From Xanthomonas sp. GPE 39 (GTDB lineage Bacteria > Pseudomonadota > Gammaproteobacteria > Xanthomonadales > Xanthomonadaceae): 64,000 bases of DNA. Below are positions 36,039 through 45,008 of the stretch, one piece after another. Both the position numbers and the translations under genes were made by a program. The stretch covers positions 1,525,133-1,589,132 of the forward strand of contig NZ_JZHZ01000007.1 of assembly GCF_000963005.1 (NCBI RefSeq). Direction: 5' to 3'. Numbering within the stretch: the first letter of the stretch is position 1; each line of letters begins with the position of its first letter. The notes beneath the pieces are model-generated. The model was not told the DNA's origin. It saw nothing but the letters and a program-made list of their open reading frames with translations, and searched no databases.

Positions 36039-38020
36039 GGCGTCGCCCCCATCGTCTGCGCCGTGCTGCTCGCGAGGGCTGCTGTTGCTGTGTTTTCATC
36101 GTGCCGTGCACGCAGCCGGCGCGCGCCAGCGCTGACGAAGCCGCCGAGCATCATCAGCAGGCCGCCTGCCCAGATCCAGCGGATGTAGGGCTTGTCGTAC
36201 AGGCGCACGGTCCAGCCGTATTCGATGTGCTGGTCGTCCAGCGGCTCGCCCAGGGCGACATAGAGATCGCGCACAATGCCGGCGTCGATCGCCGCCTCGG
36301 TCTGGATCCGTTCGCTGCTGTACAAGCGTTTTTGCGGATGCAGCACCGCCACCGTGGCGCCATCGCGTAGCACGGTCAGCGTGCCTTGTTCGGCTTTCCA
36401 GTTGGGGCCGTCGAGCAGGCGCACGCCATCGAAGCGGAAATCGTAGGCACCGATGCGGGTGCTTTGTCCTGGATCCAGGCGCACGTCGCGCTCCACCGAG
36501 AGACTTTCCGACAGCAACACGCCTGCGACGAATACCGCCACGCCGATATGGGCCAGCAGCATGCCGGTCATCTCTGCCGGAAAACGGCGGCCGCGTGGTG
36601 CCTCGCGCCAGCGCGTGTAGGCATACAGGACCGTTCCCACGCCGACCCATGCCGCCGCCGCAACGCCGAGCACCGCGCGCAGGGTGCCGGCCGTCAGCAG
36701 CCAGGCCAGCAGTGCGCAGCCCAGTGCGGCCAGGCCGGCGCGTGTGGCCACCGCGCGTAGCGCGCCGGGTTCGGTGCGACCCCAGCGCAGATAAGGACCG
36801 AGTGGCATGAGCAGTACCACTGGCAGCATCAACAACGGGAACAGTAACCCGAAGTAGGGCGGTCCCACCGAGATCTTGCCCAGCCGCAGCACTTCGCCGA
36901 GCAGTGGGAACAAGGTGCCGAGCAGGACCATCGCCGCGGCCACGCTCAACATCAGATTGCCGACCAGAATCGCGGTTTCCCGCGACAGCGCGGTAAACGG
37001 TTTACCTGCCGCCAGCCGTGGCGCGCGGAATGCGTACAGCAGCAGCGAGCCGCCGACTGCCAGTACCATGAAACCGAGAATGTACAGGCCGCGACGCGGA
37101 TCGGCGGCGAAGGCGTGGACCGAGGTCAGCACGCCGGAGCGGACCAGAAAGGTCCCCAGCAGCGACAACGAAAATGCCATGATCGACAGCAGCAACGTCC
37201 AGGCACCGAGCGCACCGCGCTTTTCGGTCACCGCCTGGGTATGGATCAGCGCAGCGCCGACCAGCCATGGCATGAAACTGGCGTTCTCCACCGGGTCCCA
37301 GAACCACCAGCCGCCCCAGCCGAGTTCGGCATAGGCCCACCAACTGCCGGCGACGATGCCAGCGGTGAGGAAGCCCCAGGCGACGTTAGTCCACGGGCGC
37401 GCCCAGCGCACCCAGGCCTGCTGCTGTTCGCCGCCCAGTAGCGCGGCGATGGCGAAGGCAAAGGCGACCGAGAAACCGACGTAGCCGGTGTAGAGCACCG
37501 GCGGGTGAAACACCATGCCGGGGTCCTGCAACACCGGATTGAGCTCGCTGCCGTCGCGTGGCATCGGCGAGAGTCGTGCGAACGGATTGGAGGTGAACAG
37601 GACGAAGGCCAGAAAGCCACTGGAGACCAGTCCCAACACAGCGAGCACGCGTGCGGCGAAAGCTTCCGGCAGGTGTCGTCCGCTCCACGCCAGCGCCACC
37701 GTCCACAGGTTGAGGATGGCGATCCACAGCAACAGTGAGCCTTCGTGTGCACCCCACACCGCCGCCAGACGGTAGTACCAGGGCTGCGCCAGATTGGCGT
37801 TGGCGGCCACGTAGCGCACCGAGAAATCCAGGCGCCATAGCGCATACGCGAGCAGCGCGAAGGCCAGCCAGGCGAACCCGGCCTGCGCATACGCCGCTGG
37901 CCGCGCCACTGCCATCCAGGCGCGCTCGCCGCGCCAGGCGCCGAGCAGCGGCAGTACGCCTTGCACAAGCGCCAATAGCAACGCCAGGATCAATGCGCAC
38001 TGGCCCAGTTCGGCACTCAT
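36035..38020 (-). CDS. ccmF: Heme lyase subunit CcmF
   Basis: CcmF transfers heme from holo-CcmE to apocytochrome c. The 661-aa membrane protein has many helices and the heme-handling WWD domain (WGGWWFWDPVENASFMPW), plus conserved AVWGAHEGSLLLWI and DPRRGLYILGF regions and a C-terminal periplasmic domain with RIGAYDFRFDG. The length is typical. Its stop overlaps ccmG; ccmE ends 37 bases upstream of its ATG. Confidence 0.96.
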   Translation of the reverse strand: MSAELGQCALILALLLALVQGVLPLLGAWRGERAWMAVARPAAYAQAGFAWLAFALLAYALWRLDFSVRYVAANANLAQPWYYRLAAVWGAHEGSLLLWIAILNLWTVALAWSGRHLPEAFAARVLAVLGLVSSGFLAFVLFTSNPFARLSPMPRDGSELNPVLQDPGMVFHPPVLYTGYVGFSVAFAFAIAALLGGEQQQAWVRWARPWTNVAWGFLTAGIVAGSWWAYAELGWGGWWFWDPVENASFMPWLVGAALIHTQAVTEKRGALGAWTLLLSIMAFSLSLLGTFLVRSGVLTSVHAFAADPRRGLYILGFMVLAVGGSLLLYAFRAPRLAAGKPFTALSRETAILVGNLMLSVAAAMVLLGTLFPLLGEVLRLGKISVGPPYFGLLFPLLMLPVVLLMPLGPYLRWGRTEPGALRAVATRAGLAALGCALLAWLLTAGTLRAVLGVAAAAWVGVGTVLYAYTRWREAPRGRRFPAEMTGMLLAHIGVAVFVAGVLLSESLSVERDVRLDPGQSTRIGAYDFRFDGVRLLDGPNWKAEQGTLTVLRDGATVAVLHPQKRLYSSERIQTEAAIDAGIVRDLYVALGEPLDDQHIEYGWTVRLYDKPYIRWIWAGGLLMMLGGFVSAGARRLRARHDENTATAALASSTAQTMGATP

Positions 38021-38057
38021 CGCGGCACCATGACGTGGTGCGCGGCCATGTGTAGGC

Positions 38058-38525
38058 TCATGGGTGCGGCGTGACCACGCTGGTGCCGCTGTGCGGGTGC
38101 GCGGCGTGGGCCTGGGCCATGGCGTCCTTCAGTTCCTGCGGCATGTAGGTCTCGTCGTGCTTGGCTAGCACTTCGGTCGCGACGAAACCCGCGCCTTGCA
38201 TCGAACCGGTGGCGATCACCGCCTGGTTATCGCGGAACAGGTCCGGCAGGATGCCGGTATAGGTCACGGTCGTGGCACCGGCTTTGTCGATGACAGTGAA
38301 GTCCACACGCAGGGAATCGGTGCTGCGTCGGATCGAACCGGCCTTGACCATGCCGCCGAGACGGAACACACGATAGCCTTTCGCCGCACCGGCCTGTACC
38401 TGGCTCGGGGTGAACAGGTAGCTGATATTGTGTTGCAGGGCCAGGACGAACAGGCCGCTAGCCAGGGTCGTCGCACCGAGCAATAACAGGACCAGCAGCA
38501 AGCGACGTTTACGGGTGGGATTCAT
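38058..38525 (-). CDS. ccmE: Periplasmic heme chaperone CcmE
   Basis: CcmE binds heme covalently and passes it to CcmF. The 155-aa product has an N-terminal membrane anchor ([22 protein letters not shown]), the OB-fold domain ([30 protein letters not shown]), and the heme-attachment motif KHDETY with His123 and Tyr127. The start at 38525 lies within the end of ccmD, so the two genes overlap by about 17 bases. Confidence 0.96.
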   Translation of the reverse strand: MNPTRKRRLLLVLLLLGATTLASGLFVLALQHNISYLFTPSQVQAGAAKGYRVFRLGGMVKAGSIRRSTDSLRVDFTVIDKAGATTVTYTGILPDLFRDNQAVIATGSMQGAGFVATEVLAKHDETYMPQELKDAMAQAHAAHPHSGTSVVTPHP

Positions 38526-38724
38526 CGTGTTGCCAGGTGCCGACGGAGGCGCCGCGTGCGCGGCGGGCGTGTTCGCGCATGACATGCGCGCGGGCGGCGG
38601 CGAGCAGGCGGCGTTGCCGCACGCGCGGCAGCACATAGTCCATCACTAGCACCAGCAGTGCCAGTGCGTAGGCGGTCCATACGTAGACGGCATAGCCGCC
38701 CATGGCCCAGAAGCCGCTGTTCAT
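38509..38724 (-). CDS. ccmD: Heme exporter protein CcmD
   Basis: CcmD is a small membrane protein that helps release holo-CcmE from CcmC. It has 71 aa with one membrane helix ([23 protein letters not shown]) and a basic cytoplasmic tail ([16 protein letters not shown]), as expected for CcmD. The ATG at 38724 overlaps the ccmC stop (ATGA). It is slightly longer than the E. coli protein because of the C-terminal extension running into ccmE. Confidence 0.92.
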   Translation of the reverse strand: MNSGFWAMGGYAVYVWTAYALALLVLVMDYVLPRVRQRRLLAAARAHVMREHARRARGASVGTWQHDESHP

Positions 38725-39533
38725 TGCGCATGCTCCGGTATCGACATCGACAAATGCGCATTGGCCGGCAACCGTGACGACGGGTGTGCGGCCATGGCGA
38801 TCGTGCGCACCCAGGCTTTGCCACACTCCAGCGCCAATAGATCGTTGCGCATGCGTGCCAGTAGGCTGGCCAGGTAATAGCACTTGCTTGCCAGCATCGC
38901 AGTCAGCAGCGGCCACAACATGGATAGGGGCATCGTCGAGGGGCCGAGAACACGCACCGTAGAGCCTTGATGCAGCGTATTCCACCATATCACGGAGAAA
39001 TGCACGATCGGCAGATTCAGCAGCCCGACCAGCGCCAGCAGCGCCGCGGCGCGCGCGCCCTGACGTGGATCGTCGATGGCGCGGTGCAAGCCGATCACGC
39101 CCAGATACAGAAACAGCAGCACCAACTCGGAGGTCAGCCGTGCATCCCAGGTCCACCACGCGCCCCACATCGGTTTGCCCCACAGTGAGCCGGTGCACAG
39201 GGTGATGAAGGTGAATGCCGCGCCGATCGGGGCCGAGGCCATGCACGCCACTTCCGCCAGCTTGATCCGCCACACCAGCGCGATGAATCCGCTCACGCCC
39301 ATGGCGGCGTAAACGAACAGGCTCATCCAGGCGCAAGGCACGTGTACGAAGATGATGCGATAGGCGTCATGCTGCTGATAGTCCGGTGGTGCCAACACCA
39401 GGCCGCCGTAGAGGGCGATGGCGCCAAGCACGACGGCCGCGCCAAGGCTCCAAGGTCGCACACGACCGGCCACGCGGAAGAAGGTCGGCGGTGACGCCAA
39501 CCGGTGCAACCACGCCGGAATCCACGAGGTCAT
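38721..39533 (-). CDS. ccmC: Heme exporter protein CcmC
   Basis: CcmC attaches heme to CcmE. The 270-aa protein has six membrane helices, the WWD-type motif WGAWWTWDARLTSELVL, and the flanking periplasmic histidines in FVHVPCAW and VHFSVIWWNTLHQ. The start at 39533 gives the normal N-terminus. In many ccm operons ccmA and ccmB precede ccmC; here the gene just upstream, ten bases away, is an S8 protease instead. Confidence 0.96.
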   Translation of the reverse strand: MTSWIPAWLHRLASPPTFFRVAGRVRPWSLGAAVVLGAIALYGGLVLAPPDYQQHDAYRIIFVHVPCAWMSLFVYAAMGVSGFIALVWRIKLAEVACMASAPIGAAFTFITLCTGSLWGKPMWGAWWTWDARLTSELVLLFLYLGVIGLHRAIDDPRQGARAAALLALVGLLNLPIVHFSVIWWNTLHQGSTVRVLGPSTMPLSMLWPLLTAMLASKCYYLASLLARMRNDLLALECGKAWVRTIAMAAHPSSRLPANAHLSMSIPEHAQ

Positions 39534-39543
39534 GGCGCAGCAC

Positions 39544-40926
39544 TCACTGAACGCTGCGGCGGATGCCGGGCAGGGCTTGCACCGCCGCGGCCGCATCCAC
39601 TTGCAGCAAGCCATCGCGCTGCTGGCTGGTACGCAGTAGTAAGTCATGCACGCTGCGCGCGTCCAGATGTGGCGAGAGCGCCAGCAGCAACGCGACCACG
39701 CCACTGACGTGCGCGGTGGCCATCGACGATCCGGAGGTGAAGTCGTAGCCGCCGTCGGGTTGGGTGGTGAGGATGTCCTGCCCAGGCGCGCTCAGCACTC
39801 CCGGTGGTGCCGTCGTGGTCGCACTGCTGCGGACCACGATGACCCCGGGCGTGTTGTCGGGAAAGCCGTTCATGCGCCCGTCCGGCGGCATCGCCGCGAC
39901 CACGATGCGGCCCTGTCGCAGCAGTTGTTCCAGCAGTTTGCGCAGCAGTGGGTCGGCGGGTCCGCCCAGGCTCAGGTTGACGATGCGTGCGGGGGTATCG
40001 CCGATTGCCGCCAGCGCCTTGGCCAGAGTGAAGGAATTGCAGCCAGCACCAACGCCGGGTTGTTGCGGATACCAGCAGGCTTTGTACACGTCCAGCATCG
40101 CCTTGGGGGCCATGCCGACGATGCCCAGATGGTTGTTGCTTCCAGCGCCGATGATGCCTGCCACTTCGGTGCCATGGTGATCGCGGTTGAACGCGGTGGG
40201 ATCGGCGGCGACCAGGTCGCGCACGTTGCGTAAGCGTCCATACAGGTCCGGATGGGCGGTATCCACGCCGGTGTCGACGATTGCCACGTCAACGCCCTGG
40301 CCCTGGCTCAACACCTGCGCGGCGGCGGCGTTGGTAGTGACGAAGCCGCGTTGCATGTCCACGTAGGGATCGTTGTAGCGTAGCGCCTGTGGCGAGGAAG
40401 CGGACTTTGGTGAGGAAGCGGACTTTGGTGTCGGCGCTGGCGCAGTTGCGGCTGCGCTTGGATCTGCATAGGTACCGAATTCCTGCAGCGGCTGCGATAG
40501 CGCGACGCGCTCGTCCTTGGCCAGTTGTGCGAGCAGTGCCGCACGGTCGCTGCCGGGTGCAGGTTCCAGCACCACGCAGTACAGGCCCAACGCCTTGATC
40601 GGCCAACCGGCGACCTGGCGTAGGCCGTAACGGCGATTCAACGCCTCCAGCGTGGCGACCGCCTGGGTGCCGGCGCCGTAGTAGCGCGCCGAAGCGTAGC
40701 CGAGCAGATCCGAGCCAGCATGGCGGCTCGGCGCGGCCATCGGGTTGGCGACGGCAAGGACGATCTGGCGCTGGCTGTCCAATGCCGGTGACGGGTCCTG
40801 ATGCGGCAGTAGTGGGGCATTGCTGGCGTGGGCCGTGCCGGTGAGCGCGCCGGGTGCGCTGTGCGCACAAGCGGCGAGGATCAGGCAGGTCGCCAGCAAG
40901 CTGACGAGACGTAGGCGGATGGTCAT
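39544..40926 (-). CDS. S8 (subtilisin-like) serine protease, predicted lipoprotein
   Basis: The 460-aa secreted protease has a lipoprotein-type signal (TCLILAACAH, lipobox Cys at residue 20) and a prodomain-like region (about 50-190). The subtilase catalytic triad is complete: Asp in IVDTGVDTAHPD, His in DHHGTEVAGI and Ser in GSSMATAHVSG, with the oxyanion Asn region before it. A short Ser/Pro/Lys-rich linker is made by an exact 18-base tandem repeat (40394-40429). The gene overlaps the anti-sigma gene by a few bases, so the protease, anti-sigma and ECF sigma are co-expressed; a role in the same regulon or stress response is likely but unproven. Confidence 0.92.
   Translation of the reverse strand: MTIRLRLVSLLATCLILAACAHSAPGALTGTAHASNAPLLPHQDPSPALDSQRQIVLAVANPMAAPSRHAGSDLLGYASARYYGAGTQAVATLEALNRRYGLRQVAGWPIKALGLYCVVLEPAPGSDRAALLAQLAKDERVALSQPLQEFGTYADPSAAATAPAPTPKSASSPKSASSPQALRYNDPYVDMQRGFVTTNAAAAQVLSQGQGVDVAIVDTGVDTAHPDLYGRLRNVRDLVAADPTAFNRDHHGTEVAGIIGAGSNNHLGIVGMAPKAMLDVYKACWYPQQPGVGAGCNSFTLAKALAAIGDTPARIVNLSLGGPADPLLRKLLEQLLRQGRIVVAAMPPDGRMNGFPDNTPGVIVVRSSATTTAPPGVLSAPGQDILTTQPDGGYDFTSGSSMATAHVSGVVALLLALSPHLDARSVHDLLLRTSQQRDGLLQVDAAAAVQALPGIRRSVQ
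40394..40429. repeat. Exact 18-base tandem repeat inside the protease gene
   Basis: GAGGAAGCGGACTTTGGT occurs twice back to back (40394-40411, 40412-40429). It encodes two copies of a Ser/Pro/Lys/Ala hexapeptide in the linker before the catalytic domain. Being a multiple of three, it could change copy number without breaking the frame. Confidence 0.9.
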
Positions 40927-41564
40927 GGCGCGGAAATCGGTTCCGCTAAACGGATGCCGGTGCTGGCCCGCAACTGCTGCACGTTACGTTGTGTCTGTGC
41001 CGCGGTGTTTGCCTGCGCCGGTGCCACTGTATAGCCGCCAGCGCCATTGGGGCCGTCGATCACACGCAACTGTAGCTTGTGCAGCAGGGCGTCCCAGTCG
41101 GCCAGGGCCATGCGTGCGTCCGGCACCACCCGGATCGCCCCGGTGGCCACTGGCGGCGCGGTATCGCTGAGGGTGCGGTAGACGCTGCCGCGGTCGTGAT
41201 CGGTCGACAATCTGACGCCAAGCACGCCCAGGCCGACAGCCTGCAAGAGGGCCGCTGCGACCAGTGCCCGTGTGGTCCAACTGGAGCGCGGACGCAGCGC
41301 TGGCTGTTGCGGTACTGGCGTATCCAACTGTTGCAGCAGGCGTTGCAGGCCGGCTTCGGCGTCCACGGGTACATCGCTGGGCAGCGACATCGCCATACGC
41401 AAGCGGCTCTGCTGCGCGAACTCGGCGCTACAGAAACGGCACTTGGCCAAGTGTGCCACCAACCATTCGTTTTGTTCTTCCGTCGCACTGCCTTGCAGCA
41501 CCCACGGCATGAGATCCCAGGCATGTGTGCATTCGTTGCCTGGTTCGTTGCAGCTTGTTTTCAT
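40923..41564 (-). CDS. Anti-sigma factor with zinc-binding ZAS motif
   Basis: This 213-aa protein probably binds and inhibits the ECF sigma factor encoded just upstream. The N-terminal domain has the zinc-finger anti-sigma pattern His38-x3-Cys42-x2-Cys45 (AHLAKCRFC). A single membrane helix follows (about 98-118, LVAAALLQAVGLGVLGV), and then a periplasmic C-terminal domain. That layout is typical of membrane anti-sigma factors released by proteolysis. Its ATG overlaps the sigma stop, and its stop overlaps the protease start, so all three are translationally coupled. Confidence 0.9.
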   Translation of the reverse strand: MKTSCNEPGNECTHAWDLMPWVLQGSATEEQNEWLVAHLAKCRFCSAEFAQQSRLRMAMSLPSDVPVDAEAGLQRLLQQLDTPVPQQPALRPRSSWTTRALVAAALLQAVGLGVLGVRLSTDHDRGSVYRTLSDTAPPVATGAIRVVPDARMALADWDALLHKLQLRVIDGPNGAGGYTVAPAQANTAAQTQRNVQQLRASTGIRLAEPISAP

Positions 41565-42145
41565 GAAACGCTCCCCGTCAGCGTTGACGTGTCGCCGGCC
41601 AATCCCGGCAATACATTGCGAAGCTTGACTCGCGCATGGAAGAGGCGAGCCTTGATGGTGCCCACCGGGCACTGCATGATCGCCGCCACCTCTTCCAGCT
41701 TGTGGCCCAGGCCGTACACCAGCTCCACCACCAGGCGCTGGTCGGTCGATAGACGTTCCAACCCTTTGCCTAGCCAGTCGCGCAATTCGCGATCTTCGTC
41801 CGGATCCGCTGCGGTGACGTGGTCCTCGGCGTTGGTGTCGTCGTCGATGGCGTCATCGCAGTGGTGGCGAATCGCCTTGAGTCCGCAGCGGTAGGCGATG
41901 CCCATGATCCAGGTCGAGACTTGCGAGTCGCCGCGAAAATCGCGGGCTTTTTGCCACACGATCCAGAAGCAATCGTTGATGGCTTCTTCGATGATGTCCG
42001 GGCGCCGGGTCAACCGCGATAGGAACCGGCACAGACGCCCATGGTAGGCGCGATACAGACGCGCCAGCGCATCGCGGTCGCTGGCCGCCATACGCTGCAG
42101 CAGCATGCGGTCGGTGGCATCGCCGAGTAGATCGTTGTCGTTCAT
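41561..42145 (-). CDS. ECF-family RNA polymerase sigma factor
   Basis: The 194-aa extracytoplasmic-function sigma factor has region 2 (LARLYRAYHGRLCRFLSRL, then EEAINDCFWIVWQKA) and region 4 (LEEVAAIMQCPVGTIKARL). ATG at 42145 is preferred; a GTG at 42169 is possible. It is the first of a coupled trio with the anti-sigma and S8 protease genes. A small inverted repeat (ACACA-CGTA-TGTGT, 42166-42179) lies just upstream and might be regulatory. The signal sensed is unknown; the neighbouring envelope and cytochrome genes suggest an envelope or redox role. Confidence 0.92.
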   Translation of the reverse strand: MNDNDLLGDATDRMLLQRMAASDRDALARLYRAYHGRLCRFLSRLTRRPDIIEEAINDCFWIVWQKARDFRGDSQVSTWIMGIAYRCGLKAIRHHCDDAIDDDTNAEDHVTAADPDEDRELRDWLGKGLERLSTDQRLVVELVYGLGHKLEEVAAIMQCPVGTIKARLFHARVKLRNVLPGLAGDTSTLTGSVS

Positions 42146-42208
42146 GGGGGAGGACTTGGCAACGGACACACGTATGTGTGGAAGTGGGAAGGAAAGGTTG
42201 CACCGGGA

Positions 42209-42991
42209 TCAGAAACTGCGTGAGACGCTGGCCACCCAGGGCCATAGGCCGTGGTCTGGGTAGCCAGTATGGGAGTTGCTGAATATTCGGTTCAGTTCCA
42301 CGTTCCAGTGGCCGGTGGTGTAGATCAGCCCGGCGTGTCCGTAGTTGTAGTGCGATGTGTGTTCCATTCCATAAATGGCCGCTGGCGCCTGACTGACGCC
42401 GATCCCGGCCGACAACGACAGCGCACCGATCAATGGCTGGTGTGTGCTCAGGTCGGCGGCACCGTACCAGCGCTGCCTCAGGCCGTTGTCGGGCATCTGG
42501 AACGCGGCCAGGGAAATGCTCAGGCGGTCGCGGTAGGTCCAGCCGAGGCTGGCCTCGTTGCGGTTGAACATCCGGTTGATGCGATTGGTGGGATAGCTGT
42601 AGCGCAGGACCTCGACCTGCATCTGCCAACTGTCCGACAGGGTCCAGTTCCGCGACACTCCAGCGGTGACCATCAGGATCTTGCCCGGGGCGTTCAACGC
42701 GGAGCTGGCCGAGACGCTCACCGACCAGTCCGGAGCGGGCAGCCAGAACAGCGTGCCTTGCAGGACGCTGGTATCGCGGGTCAGTGCAATGCCGCGATCA
42801 ACCAGTTGCGAGCTGAGCCCGGCGGCACCACCGAAATCGCTCGCAGCGGCCACGTCGGATATCGATGCGGTCGCGATGGTCAGCGCCAGTAGAGGTCCGG
42901 CGGCCTTAAGCTGCGGTGCCAGCCAATGTCCCACGAACGGGATGGCGACCTGCAAGAACCTGTTCAGCATGCCTGAGCAGGCCTGCGGCAA
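42209..42991 (-). CDS. Outer-membrane beta-barrel protein of unknown function
   Basis: The 260-aa protein has an N-terminal export signal (PLLALTIATASISDVAAA) and alternating hydrophobic/aromatic strands throughout. It ends in a terminal Phe (VASVSRSF), the usual outer-membrane insertion signature. The N-terminal segment GGAAGLSSQLVDRGIALTRD resembles the family of conserved proteobacterial barrels annotated as Gcw_chp/TIGR02001-like. Function is unknown. It lies 64 bases upstream of the ECF sigma gene on the same strand and may be part of its regulon. Confidence 0.75.
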   Translation of the reverse strand: MPQACSGMLNRFLQVAIPFVGHWLAPQLKAAGPLLALTIATASISDVAAASDFGGAAGLSSQLVDRGIALTRDTSVLQGTLFWLPAPDWSVSVSASSALNAPGKILMVTAGVSRNWTLSDSWQMQVEVLRYSYPTNRINRMFNRNEASLGWTYRDRLSISLAAFQMPDNGLRQRWYGAADLSTHQPLIGALSLSAGIGVSQAPAAIYGMEHTSHYNYGHAGLIYTTGHWNVELNRIFSNSHTGYPDHGLWPWVASVSRSF

Positions 42992-43099
42992 TCTAGGACA
43001 AGGACAACGGCGTGGGTAAAAACGCTAACGAAAACGGGACTGGAGTGCACGGGGGGCTCGATGCTCGCAGGTCAGGGCTTCCAGCTTGGCACGGCACGA

Positions 43100-43118
43100 T
43101 GGCCGGCCAAGCCGGCCA
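43100..43118. repeat. Perfect hairpin after the cytochrome c gene
   Basis: TGGCCGGC and GCCGGCCA flank a CAA loop, 29 bases after the cytochrome c stop codon on the minus strand. There is no U-tract, so it may be a weak or Rho-assisted terminator or a stability hairpin between two genes of the same direction. Confidence 0.5.
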
Positions 43119-43146
43119 CCGAATATGACCTGATCGCGCAGCGACT

Positions 43147-43545
43147 TCAATGCAGGCTGTGCAGATAAGAGATCAACTCCTGTAATTGTTTTTCGTCGTC
43201 GAGTCCGTCGTACTTCATCTTGGTGCCTGGCAGTGCCTTGGACGATGTTTGTGACAAGTAGCTGTGCAGCTTCTCGTCGCTCCAGGTCCACTGGCTTTGC
43301 TTCATGGCGTCGGAATAGTTGAAATCCGGCACGCTGCCGGCACGACGTCCGGCCACTCCGAACAGGCTGGGGCCTTTCTTGTTCTTGCCAGCGGTGGCGC
43401 TGTGGCATTCGGCGCACTCGCTGGCGAACACGCCAGTGCCAGGTGGGCCGCTGCCGGCATGTGCGGCGGGTACAAGGACCAGGCTCAGCGGCAACAGAGC
43501 GACGATCAGGGTGCGCCACAGCGCGATGGTGTTGGCCGGTTTCAT
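43147..43545 (-). CDS. Periplasmic class I cytochrome c
   Basis: The 132-aa protein has a signal peptide (LIVALLPLSLVLVPAAHA) and a single heme site CAECH (Cys44, Cys47, His48). The axial Met is in LPGTKMKY, a layout close to mitochondrial-type cytochrome c. It likely shuttles electrons in the periplasm. It sits 29 bases after the heme-tagged barrel gene and downstream of cytochrome b561, and matures through the Ccm proteins encoded further along. The start could also be an ATG at 43566. Confidence 0.9.
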   Translation of the reverse strand: MKPANTIALWRTLIVALLPLSLVLVPAAHAGSGPPGTGVFASECAECHSATAGKNKKGPSLFGVAGRRAGSVPDFNYSDAMKQSQWTWSDEKLHSYLSQTSSKALPGTKMKYDGLDDEKQLQELISYLHSLH

Positions 43546-43574
43546 GATGAATGAGGTTCTGGGCATGAGGGAGA

Positions 43575-44936
43575 TCAGAAGGCAAGGCTCAGCGACAAGG
43601 CGAACTGGCTGAGGTCACCCGGGCGGGTGGGTGGCAGCGCCCCGAAAATATTACCTGTGGTGCCGTTGAACTTGCTGAAACGGAACCAGCTTGCCGATAG
43701 GCGCAGGTTGGAGATCGAAGAGAACGAATCGTCCTTACCGAATGGCGCCCAATAGGCGACGACCAGATTGCTTGTGGTGTCCGGGGCGCCATACGGGCGA
43801 TAGCGGAACGGATCGTTCGAGCCGGTGTTGATGAAGTGCGCCAGCAGCAGGCCGTAGGTTTGCTGGTAGGCGTAACTGAGGCTGACCGATTGGTCATGGA
43901 TGCTGGCGCGGCGCGCGCTGCTCAGGCCGGGGGTGGTCGGGTCGAACAGCGTACTGCCGTAGCGGCGGCGCTCGTAGATGTCGAGATAGCCGAGTTTGAG
44001 CACGTGTTCGCGGGTACCCAGGAACTGGTAGTTCAGGTCGTAGCCCAGGTCGGTGTAGGTGTCGCGCGGGCCGGTGTCGCGTGGCAACTGGAGGTGGGTC
44101 GTCAGGGCGATCACGCCGGCGGAGAAGAACTGTTTTTTCAAGTCCTTCATGTAGCTCAGCCGCAGGTAGCCGGTATCGCTGAGCTTGCCTGGATCGCCAC
44201 CGATGTCGTAACCCAGTTTGTCCTGGGTGGACACGGGCAGCGCGGTGTAGGTGCCGACCTCGCCATACCAATTGCGATCGTAGAGACCGTAGACAGTGGC
44301 GCCAATCACCCGGTTGGACAACGCGGATTGGTTGAGCAAGGTGGTCGAACTGGGGTATGCGGATGCCGGGCCGAGGCCGGAGGCATTGGGCAGCATGCCG
44401 ATCGGATCCTGGCTGCCGGGATTGTTGTTGACGCTCACGCCCACCAGCGCGTCCTTGCCGCCGACCTGGAAGGTCTTGGCGACGGCGCGCAGATCCACGT
44501 TATCCAACTTGGTGGTGTATTTGTTGTTGCCGTTGTTGGTGGTGCTGACTTCGATATAGCCACCGACGTTGTCGGTGATGCGGCCCGCCAGATACAGGTT
44601 GGCTGTGCTTAAGCGCGCAGGGCTTGGGCCGTGCTTGGGCACGCTTTGGGTCGCGGTGAGTTCCGCGGAGACAGGAATCTTGGTGCCTTTGCCGTCGCTG
44701 TCGGTAAAACCGCTCATCTTGAAGCGAATGCCGTAGGGAGTCAGTGCCGGACCATAGGAGCCGATGTGGCAGTCCGCGCACGAGGAGCCTGTCTGCCGCG
44801 CGAAGGCCGGAACCGCTGCCGCACGTGGGCTAAGCACCAGTAAAAGCGAGCCGAGCGCTGACCACAGCAACATTTGCTCGGCGCCGCGTGTCCTGTCGTG
44901 ACGGGAGAAGGAAAAGACGGACGGGACGTAAGGCAT
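43575..44936 (-). CDS. Outer-membrane porin-like barrel with N-terminal heme c site
   Basis: The 453-aa protein starts with a hydrophobic export segment (MLLWSALGSLLLVLSPRAAA) directly followed by a single CxxCH heme motif (Cys53, Cys56, His57 in SSCADCHIG). It then has about 370 residues of alternating beta strands ending in terminal Phe (ALSLSLAF). The barrel part resembles porins or alginate-export-like barrels only in style; I do not recognise the family with certainty. A heme attached at the periplasmic mouth of a barrel suggests electron or redox-linked transport across the outer membrane. The neighbours are a cytochrome c and a cytochrome b561, consistent with a redox module. Confidence 0.8.
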   Translation of the reverse strand: MPYVPSVFSFSRHDRTRGAEQMLLWSALGSLLLVLSPRAAAVPAFARQTGSSCADCHIGSYGPALTPYGIRFKMSGFTDSDGKGTKIPVSAELTATQSVPKHGPSPARLSTANLYLAGRITDNVGGYIEVSTTNNGNNKYTTKLDNVDLRAVAKTFQVGGKDALVGVSVNNNPGSQDPIGMLPNASGLGPASAYPSSTTLLNQSALSNRVIGATVYGLYDRNWYGEVGTYTALPVSTQDKLGYDIGGDPGKLSDTGYLRLSYMKDLKKQFFSAGVIALTTHLQLPRDTGPRDTYTDLGYDLNYQFLGTREHVLKLGYLDIYERRRYGSTLFDPTTPGLSSARRASIHDQSVSLSYAYQQTYGLLLAHFINTGSNDPFRYRPYGAPDTTSNLVVAYWAPFGKDDSFSSISNLRLSASWFRFSKFNGTTGNIFGALPPTRPGDLSQFALSLSLAF

Positions 44937-45008
44937 GCGATAGGTCCTTGGGCTGGTCGGTTCGGCGACGGGCGGGATCGTGGGGAGGAGGGGAACGCAA
45001 CGCGGGAT

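Noticed and set aside
42166..42179. Inverted repeat ACACA-CGTA-TGTGT upstream of the ECF sigma gene as an operator
   Set aside because: Only five base pairs per arm; no known regulator site matches, so it is mentioned but not listed.
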